In this document: in pieces, positions 54,939 through 63,671 of the stretch
Layout of the letters: each line of letters opens with the position of its first letter
Position numbering within the stretch: position 1 is the stretch's first letter
Assembly: GCA_028710565.1 (NCBI GenBank)
Contig: JAQTTV010000006.1
Coordinates: 1 to 64,000 of the forward strand
Origin: Gallionella sp.
GTDB lineage: Bacteria > Pseudomonadota > Gammaproteobacteria > Burkholderiales > Gallionellaceae
Length of the DNA: 64,000 nucleotides
Direction: 5' to 3'
Made by a program: the position numbers and the translations under genes
Notes under the pieces: generated by a model
Seen by the model: the letters and a program-made list of their open reading frames with translations, nothing else
Databases searched by the model: none
Told to the model about the DNA's origin: nothing

Positions 54939-55880
54939 ATGATTGTTCGCGACAGGCCATCTGGATTAAAACTGTTTTTTATTTTTCGTGGTTCAGTCTT
55001 GCACCAAATATGGGGCGTGTTATTGGTGAACGTGGTGGTTGCCACGTTGGTGACGATGGCGCACGGCGACCTTTTTAGCCACAAGATCACGCTCACTGCC
55101 ATTCCCTTTACCTTGATCGGTCTGCCGTTAGCCATCTTTCTCGGTTTTCGCAACAACGCGGCTTATGACCGTTATTGCGAAGGGCGTAAGCTGTGGGGTG
55201 AAATCGTGTTGCAAAGTCGGAATTTTGCGCGCCAATGCCTGACGCTGATTGAACATACGCAGCCGCTAAACCCCAAAGTTGAATTAAATGATGTGCGTGT
55301 ACGGATGATTTACCGCACCATCGCTTTTTCCCACGCACTGCGCCATTTGCTGCGTGGCACTGATGCCACTGCCGAGATTAAACCGCTGCTGACACCAGAC
55401 GAGTGGCAGCAAAGCGGTAAAACGAGCAACATTCCTGATTACTTGATGCACCAGATGGGCAACGACTTGCGTTTATGCCTGGATGAAAAGCGGCTTGAGG
55501 GTTGTCTGGCGGCCAATATCGACGAGACCATGTCTGCCATCACAGCGGCGGCCGCCGCTTGTGAACGGATCAAAGGCACGCCCATCCCGTTCTCTTACAC
55601 GTTGATGCTACACCGCACGGCTTATCTGTATTGTTTCTTGCTGCCATTCGGTCTTGTCGATGTGATTGGCTTTATGACCCCGTTTGTGGTCGGCATCGTT
55701 GCCTATACATTCTTCGGGTTAGATGCCCTCGGTGATGAGATCGAAGAACCTTTCGGCAATTTACCCAACGACTTGGCACTGGATGCAATCTGTCGTGGGA
55801 TAGAAATCAATCTGCGCGGTACCTTAGGTGAGGAGCATGGCTTAATGCCGTTGCAGCCTGTCAATTTCTGTTTGATGTGA
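54939..55880 (+). CDS. Bestrophin family (UPF0187) anion channel
   Basis: The 313-residue membrane protein has the family start 'RPSGLKLFFIFRGSVLHQIWG' in part, 'GFRNNAAYDRYCEGRKLWGE' and later 'TPFVVGIVAYTFFGLDALGDEIEEPFG', the bestrophin signature. Bacterial members form pentameric ion channels in the inner membrane. It is a single gene; its downstream region leads into the 3' end of the Avs-like gene. Confidence 0.92.
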   Translation: MIVRDRPSGLKLFFIFRGSVLHQIWGVLLVNVVVATLVTMAHGDLFSHKITLTAIPFTLIGLPLAIFLGFRNNAAYDRYCEGRKLWGEIVLQSRNFARQCLTLIEHTQPLNPKVELNDVRVRMIYRTIAFSHALRHLLRGTDATAEIKPLLTPDEWQQSGKTSNIPDYLMHQMGNDLRLCLDEKRLEGCLAANIDETMSAITAAAAACERIKGTPIPFSYTLMLHRTAYLYCFLLPFGLVDVIGFMTPFVVGIVAYTFFGLDALGDEIEEPFGNLPNDLALDAICRGIEINLRGTLGEEHGLMPLQPVNFCLM

Positions 55881-56073
55881 AGACGTAAATTCTGTGTGCG
55901 AACGTATTGAAGAACGTCTGTCATTTGAAAACTTAATGGTGGCGGAGTCTCGCGAAGAAGCGCACTTTGTATGGTTTTTCATTATCCGAAAGTTGCTGCT
56001 GACCATGACTTATCCCAAGGAATGGTCTTTGCGGATTTATGGCTATGGGTTTACACAGTGTTCGGCACGTTAC

Positions 56074-59000
56074 TTACACCGCTTCCACGACAACCAACTC
56101 TCCCTCTATATTCTGCCCAGCCAATCTATATACCCCCGACAGCTCCAGCCACTTTAATAAGTCATCACCATGAGGGTCTGAGCCTAGAATATTTTTTTCG
56201 CTCAGACACGTCCAGAATAATTGCAAATCATTTTCTGACAGGAATTGTTGTAGTGCGTCTTTCCTTATCACTAATGCTGGAGACGCGTCAGTGCCAACGG
56301 ACGGGTCAAAACAAATAACTTCCCCATTATCGTTTCGCCATTCACCAATTTTTTTTGAATACTGAAGTTTCATTGCCGAAAACATGAAGTGACAGGGATA
56401 TAAACATGAGGAAACCTCTTGTGCGCCCACGCCTTTTTTTCGCCTATAACCTTCTGACGTTGGCATAACCTTCGTATTTGGTGATCCCTCATATTCATGA
56501 TCACTGATATTCTTCCAGCCATAGCCACCATAATATGGCTGTTCAAAAAAACGATATGCGGGAGACCAGAAAAATTCTCTGCTGAACATCTGATAAAACT
56601 CCGTGCCAGTTGGGAACCAATCGTTCATGTAACTTTTGCTTTTCAACCAGCGAAACAGCTCTTTTGCATCACTATTCCTGACCAAGCAACTTCTCAGTTG
56701 ATACCAGAGATTTTTCCTGGAATATTCATACTGATCTTCTCCAATACCCGCTGGCTCTTCCCACGAATAATCATTTTCCAAAACAAGCCATTCAATGCCT
56801 TGAGAATCTGTTAGGGATATTAACGACTTGGGACACGGTAGATTCGCAGTGCTCTCCAGCCAATTTTTATTGGTGTCAGTCCAGTCGGCGTATTCAACAT
56901 GATTCACAAGTCGCTCAAATTCTTTTGACGAATTTGTTTCACTGCGGACGATAGTGGGGTCAATGTTTCTGACTGATGGTTGCCACGGACCTGAATAGCA
57001 AATGGTTTTCTTCTCCTTGCCCCAACGAGTAGATTCATCAATCATGGGTTGGTTATCTGCCAATCTAGCCAATATTTCATACAAGGCTATCCATTGATAT
57101 TTCTTGCCAATACGTTCAGATTTATTTTGGTGTCTATCAGCACTCGCAGCATGGTTGTCAAATTCACCATGTTTCTCCACGTCATAACCATACTTCTCAA
57201 AAATTAGCTTGCAAGCGTAGTTACTTAAATCATTGCTGTCGCAATCCCAATTACGCAAAACAGCTTGAAATGTATATCGCCCAAAATCACCATATGAGCC
57301 TCTACCTCGACCATGCTCCGTTATCATTGAACTCAATATTGTGTTCTGTGACCAAAAGTATTTTTTAAATCCCTCTGATTGGTAATCAAACTCATAAGCA
57401 TCAATCTCTGCATTGCTGGGAAAGGATGAAGGGAATTCGCTACGATAGGGTGGGCGAATAATGGAAATATCCGTCAATGCAAATAGCTGTTTATAAATCG
57501 CGTACTCAACAATGTTTCGTGCGTAATCTCTGACGAGTACGTGTGGATATACTTCTTCAGTATCTTGAAATACATTGTTCACAATGTGTTCCGCCAAGAC
57601 ATCCAAGCCTTCCAAGCGTTCAGAGCGCAATACTGCACCATAGGCGGCTGCAAAAATCCGTTCCACAACATAGGGATCATTGCAGGCTTGGAATGCTGTC
57701 AATAACTGCATAATTGTGGCACAGTTATTCTCCAGCAGCGCAACCAAAGCCTTGGTGGCGGAATCTCGGAACGGGATGTTGGTGCTGGTAAAAAGCCAAG
57801 CCAGTGCTTTTGCCGTCAGTAAGCGTGAGTCATCAGATAAATAGGCTTTATCCTCGTCGATGGCAGCCCAGTCAATGAGCCTGCGCATTGCGGACGACCC
57901 ACCCTCATTTTGATTGTGAAGGAAGGTTGTCCAAACTTTATCGCGATCAGCCAATGAGTACGACATTAGATTTTTATGCAAAAAATCAGCGTTGTAAGGG
58001 TGTTCTGGGTCGGAGCTGACCATGTAAAGCGTTTGGAAAAATGAATCAAACGCATCATTCAATACATATTGATTGATATAGCCAAGTAGCTTGTCGGTGA
58101 TTGTGAGGGTACTTCTCCAAATCAAACTGTGCACAAATGCTTCTACAATATAAGGGGCTGATTTACGCTCCTCGGATACCCACTCATAAAGCTCGTAGCC
58201 CTTCCGTTCGGGTAGCTGAACGGATAAAGATTCAATAATGCCTTGATTCCAATAATTGATATGAGAACAATTCTGCAATGCCTCTTTGTCGGGACAACTA
58301 TCAATCAGAAACGATGCAGTGAAGTAATCATCCAGTCGTTCGTAGGCTAAATATACTTGTTCGTCGTATCCATCTTGCCCTGTTGAAAATATATTTTTTG
58401 ACAAGACTCCTTCAGAAATAAGCTCGTCCAAAAAACGACGTTTATCGCTATATGGCTTAATCACCTCATTGGCAATAACAGTAGCTTGTTCGTAGGTAAT
58501 AGCCGTTAAATTATGCTTCTGCTTATGTTGAACAATTTCCTTGATGACGAGATCAACTAAATTTCTGTTTTCAGAGTAGTGGAACGCCTTTGGCTCGGCG
58601 AGTTTTTTGTTAATTGCGCTGATGAAAAAGCTAAATATCTTGGTAATTCCTTGAAATCCCGTAGGAATTGCGGTTAATCCTGAACGCTTGATCCCCTCGC
58701 AAAATAATTTCAAAAATAGCGGATTAGCAAACTCTGGGTTCAGTAGCGGTACACGTGGTTGTTGAATGCCATATTGTTTAAAAAATCGGCTAGAGGCCTG
58801 ATATTCAACCCCTTGAAATCCATAATGACGAACTTCAACAAACTTTGTGGAATCAACTTGTTTGGGAATCAATACCTGTTGATACGATACCTGTTGATAC
58901 GATACCTGTTGATACGATACCTGTTGATACGATACCTGTTGATACGATACCTGTTGATTCGATGAACGAACGCTTAACACCAAAGCAAGCCAAGGATATT

Positions 59001-60306
59001 GAGCAAAATCGCTAATGAAGCCACTGATATGGTCAGGCCAAAAATACTTTCCTTTGCCTTCATTGATTGCGTCGATGATAAACAGCAATCGCTCACCTTG
59101 AGCCTCTGCTTTTGCATTTAACGCGCCCAACAATTGTTGCTCATTGCAATCAAGCCGAAGTTGATTGCGTAGTATTTGTGTCCAAGGTGCTTCTTCGCTA
59201 ACAAAATGTTGCCCTAACAGTAACAAGCAGGATTTGTTTTGATTTAGGCGATTAAGCGCAATGTCCGCCAACAAATGTGATTTTCCAATTCCAGCCTCGC
59301 CAGCAAGCAACACAATGGGCTGGTTTGCAATATGAATGCTTGGTCGCCGAAAGAAATCGTTAAATTCTTCTATTGCCTGCCATGTTTTTTGGAGTGTATG
59401 CCGCAAATCATCTGATTGTCGTTTGTCTGCTTCAAGCTCGACATACTTTCCGCTCTCTTCTACTAACTCTGTGATGAACTGGATGCAATTCTGAAGCGAA
59501 GTTGTGTCTATATACCCAATTTCGATTGATTGACTGGACATACATATTGCTTTGATATTTTCAACGGCATCTTTGAGTTTCGTCATGCTAGACGAGTCCC
59601 AGAACCCCCCAAATTTTGAAGTAAATTGATTGACGGGAATAAGGAAATCATTGAAATGTTGTTTAATTTCCTGACGAAAAGACTCGTTTCGACATGCGGC
59701 ATCAAAGTATTTTGCAATTTCCAATTCAACGTTCAATTTCTCGGTATATCGCTGCCCCAAGTTTTGAATGCTTGCTTCAACCTTTTTTTTAAACCACTTA
59801 TCAGAAAAATCCTCTTGCGAAAACCAAAATAGCTTTCTGCCAGCATGTTTTTCTAGCGAAAGTCGGTGAATGAGTTCGGAGCTGCCCCAGTATTCAAAAT
59901 CAATGTTTCTGCCAAGAGCTAGGGCGTGTTTTTGCCATTTCCCAACTTTGGCATTCCATTTGTCCATAAACCACAATTTTTTATTTCGTGGGTCTTGCCT
60001 ATCTAGTGGAATACAAACGTAATACTTGGTTAGTTTTGGGTGTTTGGTCAAAGCGGTTTTAAAGGAATCATCCAACTGATCCCATTGCGATTGCCCCATT
60101 GAGGAAAAATACTTTGCCTGCCATCCGTATTCATCACCATTGCTCAAAGTGCAATAAGCCTCCACACCGCCGTCGGGCGCAGCGATTCGATAAAACTTAT
60201 CTTTTCGAGCAATATCTTCGTCTCTAGCAAGCTGACAAACCAATTCTTCAAAAGCGTTATTTTGAGAGTTGTTAAACGTTTTAATATCCAACCAGCGTAA
60301 AGACAT
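56074..60306 (-). CDS. Avs-like STAND ATPase with N-terminal nuclease-like domain
   Basis: The 1410-residue protein starts at MSLRWLDIKTF behind AAGGT. The N-terminal 120 residues look like a PD-(D/E)xK nuclease domain: E20/E21, D45-GG-V-E49 and Q63-A-K65 (GWQAKYF). After a helical region comes a STAND ATPase with Walker A (LLAGEAGIGKSHLL, about 336-349), Walker B (LLFIIDAINEG, about 408) and sensor (LVLSVRSS, about 445). Directly after this sit six copies of a 5-residue unit from a 15-bp tandem repeat. The remaining 900 residues are helical repeats, as in Avs sensors that recognise phage proteins. Homology to a specific Avs type is not established. The gene is AT-rich compared with its neighbours and stands alone. 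Confidence 0.8.
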   Translation of the reverse strand: MSLRWLDIKTFNNSQNNAFEELVCQLARDEDIARKDKFYRIAAPDGGVEAYCTLSNGDEYGWQAKYFSSMGQSQWDQLDDSFKTALTKHPKLTKYYVCIPLDRQDPRNKKLWFMDKWNAKVGKWQKHALALGRNIDFEYWGSSELIHRLSLEKHAGRKLFWFSQEDFSDKWFKKKVEASIQNLGQRYTEKLNVELEIAKYFDAACRNESFRQEIKQHFNDFLIPVNQFTSKFGGFWDSSSMTKLKDAVENIKAICMSSQSIEIGYIDTTSLQNCIQFITELVEESGKYVELEADKRQSDDLRHTLQKTWQAIEEFNDFFRRPSIHIANQPIVLLAGEAGIGKSHLLADIALNRLNQNKSCLLLLGQHFVSEEAPWTQILRNQLRLDCNEQQLLGALNAKAEAQGERLLFIIDAINEGKGKYFWPDHISGFISDFAQYPWLALVLSVRSSNQQVSYQQVSYQQVSYQQVSYQQVSYQQVLIPKQVDSTKFVEVRHYGFQGVEYQASSRFFKQYGIQQPRVPLLNPEFANPLFLKLFCEGIKRSGLTAIPTGFQGITKIFSFFISAINKKLAEPKAFHYSENRNLVDLVIKEIVQHKQKHNLTAITYEQATVIANEVIKPYSDKRRFLDELISEGVLSKNIFSTGQDGYDEQVYLAYERLDDYFTASFLIDSCPDKEALQNCSHINYWNQGIIESLSVQLPERKGYELYEWVSEERKSAPYIVEAFVHSLIWRSTLTITDKLLGYINQYVLNDAFDSFFQTLYMVSSDPEHPYNADFLHKNLMSYSLADRDKVWTTFLHNQNEGGSSAMRRLIDWAAIDEDKAYLSDDSRLLTAKALAWLFTSTNIPFRDSATKALVALLENNCATIMQLLTAFQACNDPYVVERIFAAAYGAVLRSERLEGLDVLAEHIVNNVFQDTEEVYPHVLVRDYARNIVEYAIYKQLFALTDISIIRPPYRSEFPSSFPSNAEIDAYEFDYQSEGFKKYFWSQNTILSSMITEHGRGRGSYGDFGRYTFQAVLRNWDCDSNDLSNYACKLIFEKYGYDVEKHGEFDNHAASADRHQNKSERIGKKYQWIALYEILARLADNQPMIDESTRWGKEKKTICYSGPWQPSVRNIDPTIVRSETNSSKEFERLVNHVEYADWTDTNKNWLESTANLPCPKSLISLTDSQGIEWLVLENDYSWEEPAGIGEDQYEYSRKNLWYQLRSCLVRNSDAKELFRWLKSKSYMNDWFPTGTEFYQMFSREFFWSPAYRFFEQPYYGGYGWKNISDHEYEGSPNTKVMPTSEGYRRKKGVGAQEVSSCLYPCHFMFSAMKLQYSKKIGEWRNDNGEVICFDPSVGTDASPALVIRKDALQQFLSENDLQLFWTCLSEKNILGSDPHGDDLLKWLELSGVYRLAGQNIEGELVVVEAV
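58873..58962. repeat. 15-bp tandem repeat, six units, inside the Avs-like gene
   Basis: Six head-to-tail units of TACCTGTTGATACGA, five perfect and the last with one substitution (GATTCGA). On the coding strand each gives Ser-Tyr-Gln-Gln-Val, in frame. A unit length divisible by three means copy number can change without a frameshift. Confidence 0.97.
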
Positions 60307-60518
60307 GTGAGACCTTATTGAATGAGTTGCAAAATAGGCTAGGGGATAATGGATGCGCCGATACTTGATTGGATTGTAAGATAAATTAAACATAGCGGCG
60401 AATGCTACATGCGGTAGGATATATCGGAACAAGCTCACGCGTGATTGTAGTAGGGCTGGGGATATTCAGGGATCGGCAGCAATCGTTCGCGTGTCATTGC
60501 ATTTAATTTTGAGGAACT

Positions 60519-60854
60519 ATGTACAGCATAAACATCATTTATCTATTGCTGCTGGTGGCGGTGGGGTGGTACTGGCTCAACAGCATTCGTGTGCTGGAGT
60601 TGGCGCGCGCGGCGGGGCGAGCGGCTTGCGCCAAAGAGGGTGTGCAATTTTTGGACGATACGGTGGCGAGCATCAAACTTGGTATTGCCCGCAATGACTA
60701 TGGACATCGGGTGCTGCGCCGTGTTTATCGCTTTGAATTCACGGAAACGGGTAATTCTCGGATTGAAGGGAAAGTCGTGATGCTGGGCGAGCAAGTCGAG
60801 TCGGTGACGATGGATCCTTATCAATTACAAGAAGTGTTCGACGATTCTGAATGA
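60519..60854 (+). CDS. DUF3301 domain protein
   Basis: The 111-residue protein has one N-terminal membrane helix (about 5-22, NIIYLLLLVAVGWYWLNS) and a soluble tail with 'GVQFLDDTVASIKLG' and 'RRVYRFEFTETG', as in DUF3301 proteins of gamma- and betaproteobacteria. Function unknown. The GAGGAA site lies just before the ATG. A copy of its start is found at 47682. Confidence 0.85.
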   Translation: MYSINIIYLLLLVAVGWYWLNSIRVLELARAAGRAACAKEGVQFLDDTVASIKLGIARNDYGHRVLRRVYRFEFTETGNSRIEGKVVMLGEQVESVTMDPYQLQEVFDDSE

Positions 60855-60855
60855 A

Positions 60856-61150
60856 TCAGCGTAAAGACGGCTCGCCCAGTACGTCCTTTTCGCCCGATAG
60901 GCGTGCAATAATCACCGCGCCGCACGCGTCACTAAAGACGTTGACGGCGGTGCGGCACATATCCAAGATGCGATCCACCGCCAAAATCAAGCCTATCGCC
61001 TCCACTGGAAGACCGATGGATGCCAAAATAATGGCGATGGCCACTAAACTCGGCGAAGGTATCGCCGCCACGCCGATGGAGGTCACCAATGCCATTAACA
61101 CGATGGTGAATTGCTGCACAAAGGCCAATTCGATGCCGCTGGATGGGTGC
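60856..61150 (-). pseudogene. C-terminal remnant of a DAACS (GltP-type) symporter
   Basis: About 95 codons read like the last membrane segments of a dicarboxylate/amino acid:cation symporter: 'QQFTIVLMALVTSIGVAAIP', then 'ILAVDRILDMCRTAVNV', the sodium/substrate-site motif. Everything before is missing; upstream in the same frame is a stop codon and the ychJ-like remnant. A full protein would have about 400-430 residues. Confidence 0.8.
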
Positions 61151-61320
61151 TGCTATGCCAAAGTTGACAGTAAATACGCCTCATTCATCAAGGTATAAGC
61201 GGTATAACGCGAACGCATCAACACCTCAGCCGTCGGCGCAATTGCCTGACCGTCAATATATAGCCCGCAACAAGCGGTGTAATGTTTGGGGTTGCCACAA
61301 GGGCAGGAGAGAGTTTTTAT
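61151..61320 (-). pseudogene. ychJ-like (SEC-C / UPF0225) remnant
   Basis: The minus strand reads a protein with 'CPCGNPKHYTACCGLYIDG', then 'APTAEVLMRSRYTAYTLMNE' and 'AYLLSTL' before a TAG stop, the N-terminal part of the YchJ family. The place of the start codon reads ATA (ATA AAA ACT), so it probably lost its start. The end (normally ...TWHPS) is broken after about 55 codons and joins the symporter remnant. Confidence 0.7.
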
Positions 61321-61379
61321 ATTGAATACCGAATTTGGGGAAGAACAGACAATCGTTCAGCCAAGGATTAAAGGCATAG

Positions 61380-61488
61380 GGAGGTGCTGATTTATTTGTC
61401 ATTCCGACGAAAGTCGGAATCCAGTACATTGATAAATAAGCATCTTTGCGCCAGCAAAAAACTATAAAGCCGAATAAATCAGCACTTA
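61380..61488. mobile_element. MITE R2, copy 2
   Basis: About 109 bases similar to 43927-44036: GGTGCTGATTTATTTG left end, ATTCCGAC/GTCGGAAT hairpin and CGAATAAATCAGCAC right end. Confidence 0.8.
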
Positions 61489-61606
61489 CATAGCTCTTAA
61501 GGGTTAGGTTAAAAAAGATAATATCCGTGTAGAATAGTCAACTATTACACACCGCCTCGACCTATCTGTGCGTGGCGCATGATAAACGATCAACTAGGAG
61601 TACGAC

Positions 61607-61900
61607 ATGGAATTACCTGCACGCGATGGCGATGGCTACCTCGTCAATATGAACGACTGGACTGATGACGTGGGTAAAGCCATGGCTTCGGCGGACGGGA
61701 TCGCATTAAGTGAAGCGCAATGGACGCAAATTTTGCAAGCGCGTGAATACTATGATGAATTCCAAGCCGTTCCGCCGATACGCAAATTTGCCAAGCATAT
61801 TGATCTAGATCAAAAAGAAATTTTTGAATTGTGGATGACAGGTCCCATGAAACCCATTACCAAATACGGCGGATTGCCTAAACCGACGGGCTGTGTGTAG
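61607..61900 (+). CDS. DsrC/TusE family sulfur carrier
   Basis: The 97-residue protein has the DsrC/TusE fold signature with 'DGYLVNMNDW' and the C-terminal 'GGLPKPTGCV', whose penultimate cysteine carries sulfur. A second cysteine about ten residues earlier, found in dissimilatory DsrC, is absent (the place reads TKYGG). TusE-type function in tRNA 2-thiouridine synthesis is therefore more likely, though no tusBCD genes are near. AGGAG precedes the ATG. Confidence 0.85.
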   Translation: MELPARDGDGYLVNMNDWTDDVGKAMASADGIALSEAQWTQILQAREYYDEFQAVPPIRKFAKHIDLDQKEIFELWMTGPMKPITKYGGLPKPTGCV

Positions 61901-61957
61901 GCACGACAACCGCTTTCGTATCGGCCAAGGCGCGTTGAGCACCCTTGACATCTCGGC

Positions 61958-62003
61958 GTACCCTCTCCCCCAACCCCTCTCCCGTAAACGGGCGAGGGGT
62001 GTC
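61958..62003. repeat. Palindromic G/C repeat
   Basis: CCCTCTCCC...CCCCTCTCCCGTAAACGGGCGAGGGG followed by TGTCTG. It is the same unit as in the R4 copies (35220, 37945), here without the rest of R4, in the gap between converging genes. Confidence 0.7.
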
Positions 62004-62020
62004 TGTGTAAAACCGATTCC

Positions 62021-63109
62021 TTATGAGGGCATCACGGCAATGCGCCGTCGCCCAAACGCACTGGTATAACGTTCAAAATGACCTGCGATTTTCGCATGGC
62101 AATCGGGACAATGCCCGTCTGGTGTGACTCGGTTTTGTTCAATCTCGTACCAGTCGCGCACAATGAGCGACTGTTTGCAGGCGGGACAATACGTGGAATC
62201 CCCCGCCTTATCGTGCATATTGCCGATGTAAACATAGTTCAATCCCGCCGCGAGGGCAATTTCCCTTGCGCGCAAGAGTGTTGCAGGTGGGGTGGCAGCA
62301 ATGTTGCTCATCTTGTAGTCGGGATGAAAAGCCGTGAAATGCAGCGGCACATCCCGCCCCAGCTCTTGACCTATCCATGCACTCATCGCGGCAATTTCAG
62401 CCTCACTGTCGTTTTCCCCTGGAATCAGCAAAGTGGTTAACTCAACCCAAACTTGGGTTTCTTGGCACAGATATGTGAGCGTATCCAGCACGGGTTGTAA
62501 ATGTCCGCCGCACAATTTGACATAGAACTCGTCCGTAAAGCCTTTCAAATCCACATTCGCCGCATCCATTTTGGCAAAGAAATCGCGACGCGGCGCATCA
62601 TGAATATACCCCGCCGTCACCGCCACCGTTTTGATTCCCCGCGCATGACAGGCATCCGCCACATCCATCGCATATTCGGCAAAGATCACAGGATCGTTAT
62701 AGGTAAACGCCACGCTTTTGCACCCCATATTTTCGGCGGTACGCGCAATCGCCTCTGGACTGGCTTGATCGGCCAGCTTATCAAAGTGCCGCGACTTGGA
62801 AATATCCCAGTTCTGACAAAATTTACAGGCTAGATTACAGCCCGCCGTACCGAATGAAAGGATGCGACTGCCAGGGTAAAAGTTGTAAAGCGGCTTTTTT
62901 TCCACAGGATCAACACAAAAGCCCGAAGAGCGACCATAGGTGGTCAACACCATCGCATCGCCTATCCTGCCTCGCACAAAACACGCGCCGCGCTGCCCTT
63001 CGCGCAATTTGCAGTCTCGCGGACACAGGTCGCATTGAATGCGTCCATCTGCCAGTACATGCCAGTATTGAGCGGGATAACGTTCTTCTAAACTGATGGC
63101 TTCATCCAT
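62021..63109 (-). CDS. amrS: AmmeMemoRadiSam system radical SAM enzyme
   Basis: The 362-residue protein has a [4Fe-4S] SAM motif 'GCNLACKFCQNWD' (CxxxCxxC), an N-terminal cysteine set (CDLCPRDCKLREGQRGAC) and a C-terminal zinc-type set (CPACKQS ... CPDCHAK). This arrangement is that of the radical SAM partner found with AMMECR1 and MEMO1 homologues. The substrate of the system is not known to me. Its start overlaps the end of the AMMECR1 gene by eight bases. Confidence 0.92.
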   Translation of the reverse strand: MDEAISLEERYPAQYWHVLADGRIQCDLCPRDCKLREGQRGACFVRGRIGDAMVLTTYGRSSGFCVDPVEKKPLYNFYPGSRILSFGTAGCNLACKFCQNWDISKSRHFDKLADQASPEAIARTAENMGCKSVAFTYNDPVIFAEYAMDVADACHARGIKTVAVTAGYIHDAPRRDFFAKMDAANVDLKGFTDEFYVKLCGGHLQPVLDTLTYLCQETQVWVELTTLLIPGENDSEAEIAAMSAWIGQELGRDVPLHFTAFHPDYKMSNIAATPPATLLRAREIALAAGLNYVYIGNMHDKAGDSTYCPACKQSLIVRDWYEIEQNRVTPDGHCPDCHAKIAGHFERYTSAFGRRRIAVMPS

Positions 63110-63671
63110 TTGAAAGCTCCCTTTCCTGCCAATTCATCACGGCATAGCGAGACAACTTGATACCATCTGCCCAGAAATCAGGGTTCAACCCCGCTTTATG
63201 CTTGAGGTGCGCCATAAATTGTTTTGGATCAGGCAATTGTTCCCAGACCTGCGGCAAAAAGGTGCTGCGATACCCGTCAAATTCAAAAATCACGCCATCC
63301 ACCAAGGGACGCAATTGCACTAAGGCATCCTTTTCTGAGCTAAATACCATAGGTTGCGCGGCGGTTAGCAATGAAATTTCGATACGCGTGATTTCCAACT
63401 CAGCGGCAGTCAGCGGCATAAAGCGCGGATCACGCAGGGCGGCGGACACCGCATTGCTTTTCACATCGTCGAGCAAGGCGCGATGAGCAACCAGCGAGCC
63501 AATGCAACCGCGCAATTTTTCGTGCTGGGTCAGGGTGACAAAACACGCCCCGTTTTCTGCTAACCAAGGCGCGCTTTCATCAGTGGTGCGGGGAAGATGC
63601 AGCGCACGCGAAATTGCCGCACGGGCAATGGGCAACAAGATGTCGCCACGATGATCCGCAACTAGCGTCAT
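63102..63671 (-). CDS. amrA: AmmeMemoRadiSam system protein A (AMMECR1 family)
   Basis: The 189-residue protein has the family's core 'ENGACFVTLTQHEKLRGCIGSL' and 'EISLLTAAQPMVFSS', then 'LPQVWEQLPDPKQFMAHLKHKAGLN'. I chose the ATG behind AGGAGA; the longer upstream frame overlaps the MEMO gene and has no support. It overlaps the MEMO stop by four bases (ATGA), so the three genes form one operon. Confidence 0.93.
   Translation of the reverse strand: MTLVADHRGDILLPIARAAISRALHLPRTTDESAPWLAENGACFVTLTQHEKLRGCIGSLVAHRALLDDVKSNAVSAALRDPRFMPLTAAELEITRIEISLLTAAQPMVFSSEKDALVQLRPLVDGVIFEFDGYRSTFLPQVWEQLPDPKQFMAHLKHKAGLNPDFWADGIKLSRYAVMNWQERELSNG

Noticed and set aside
58873-58962. CRISPR-like array of short repeats
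   Set aside because: Units are contiguous 15-mers with no spacers and lie in frame in a coding sequence; it is a tandem repeat.
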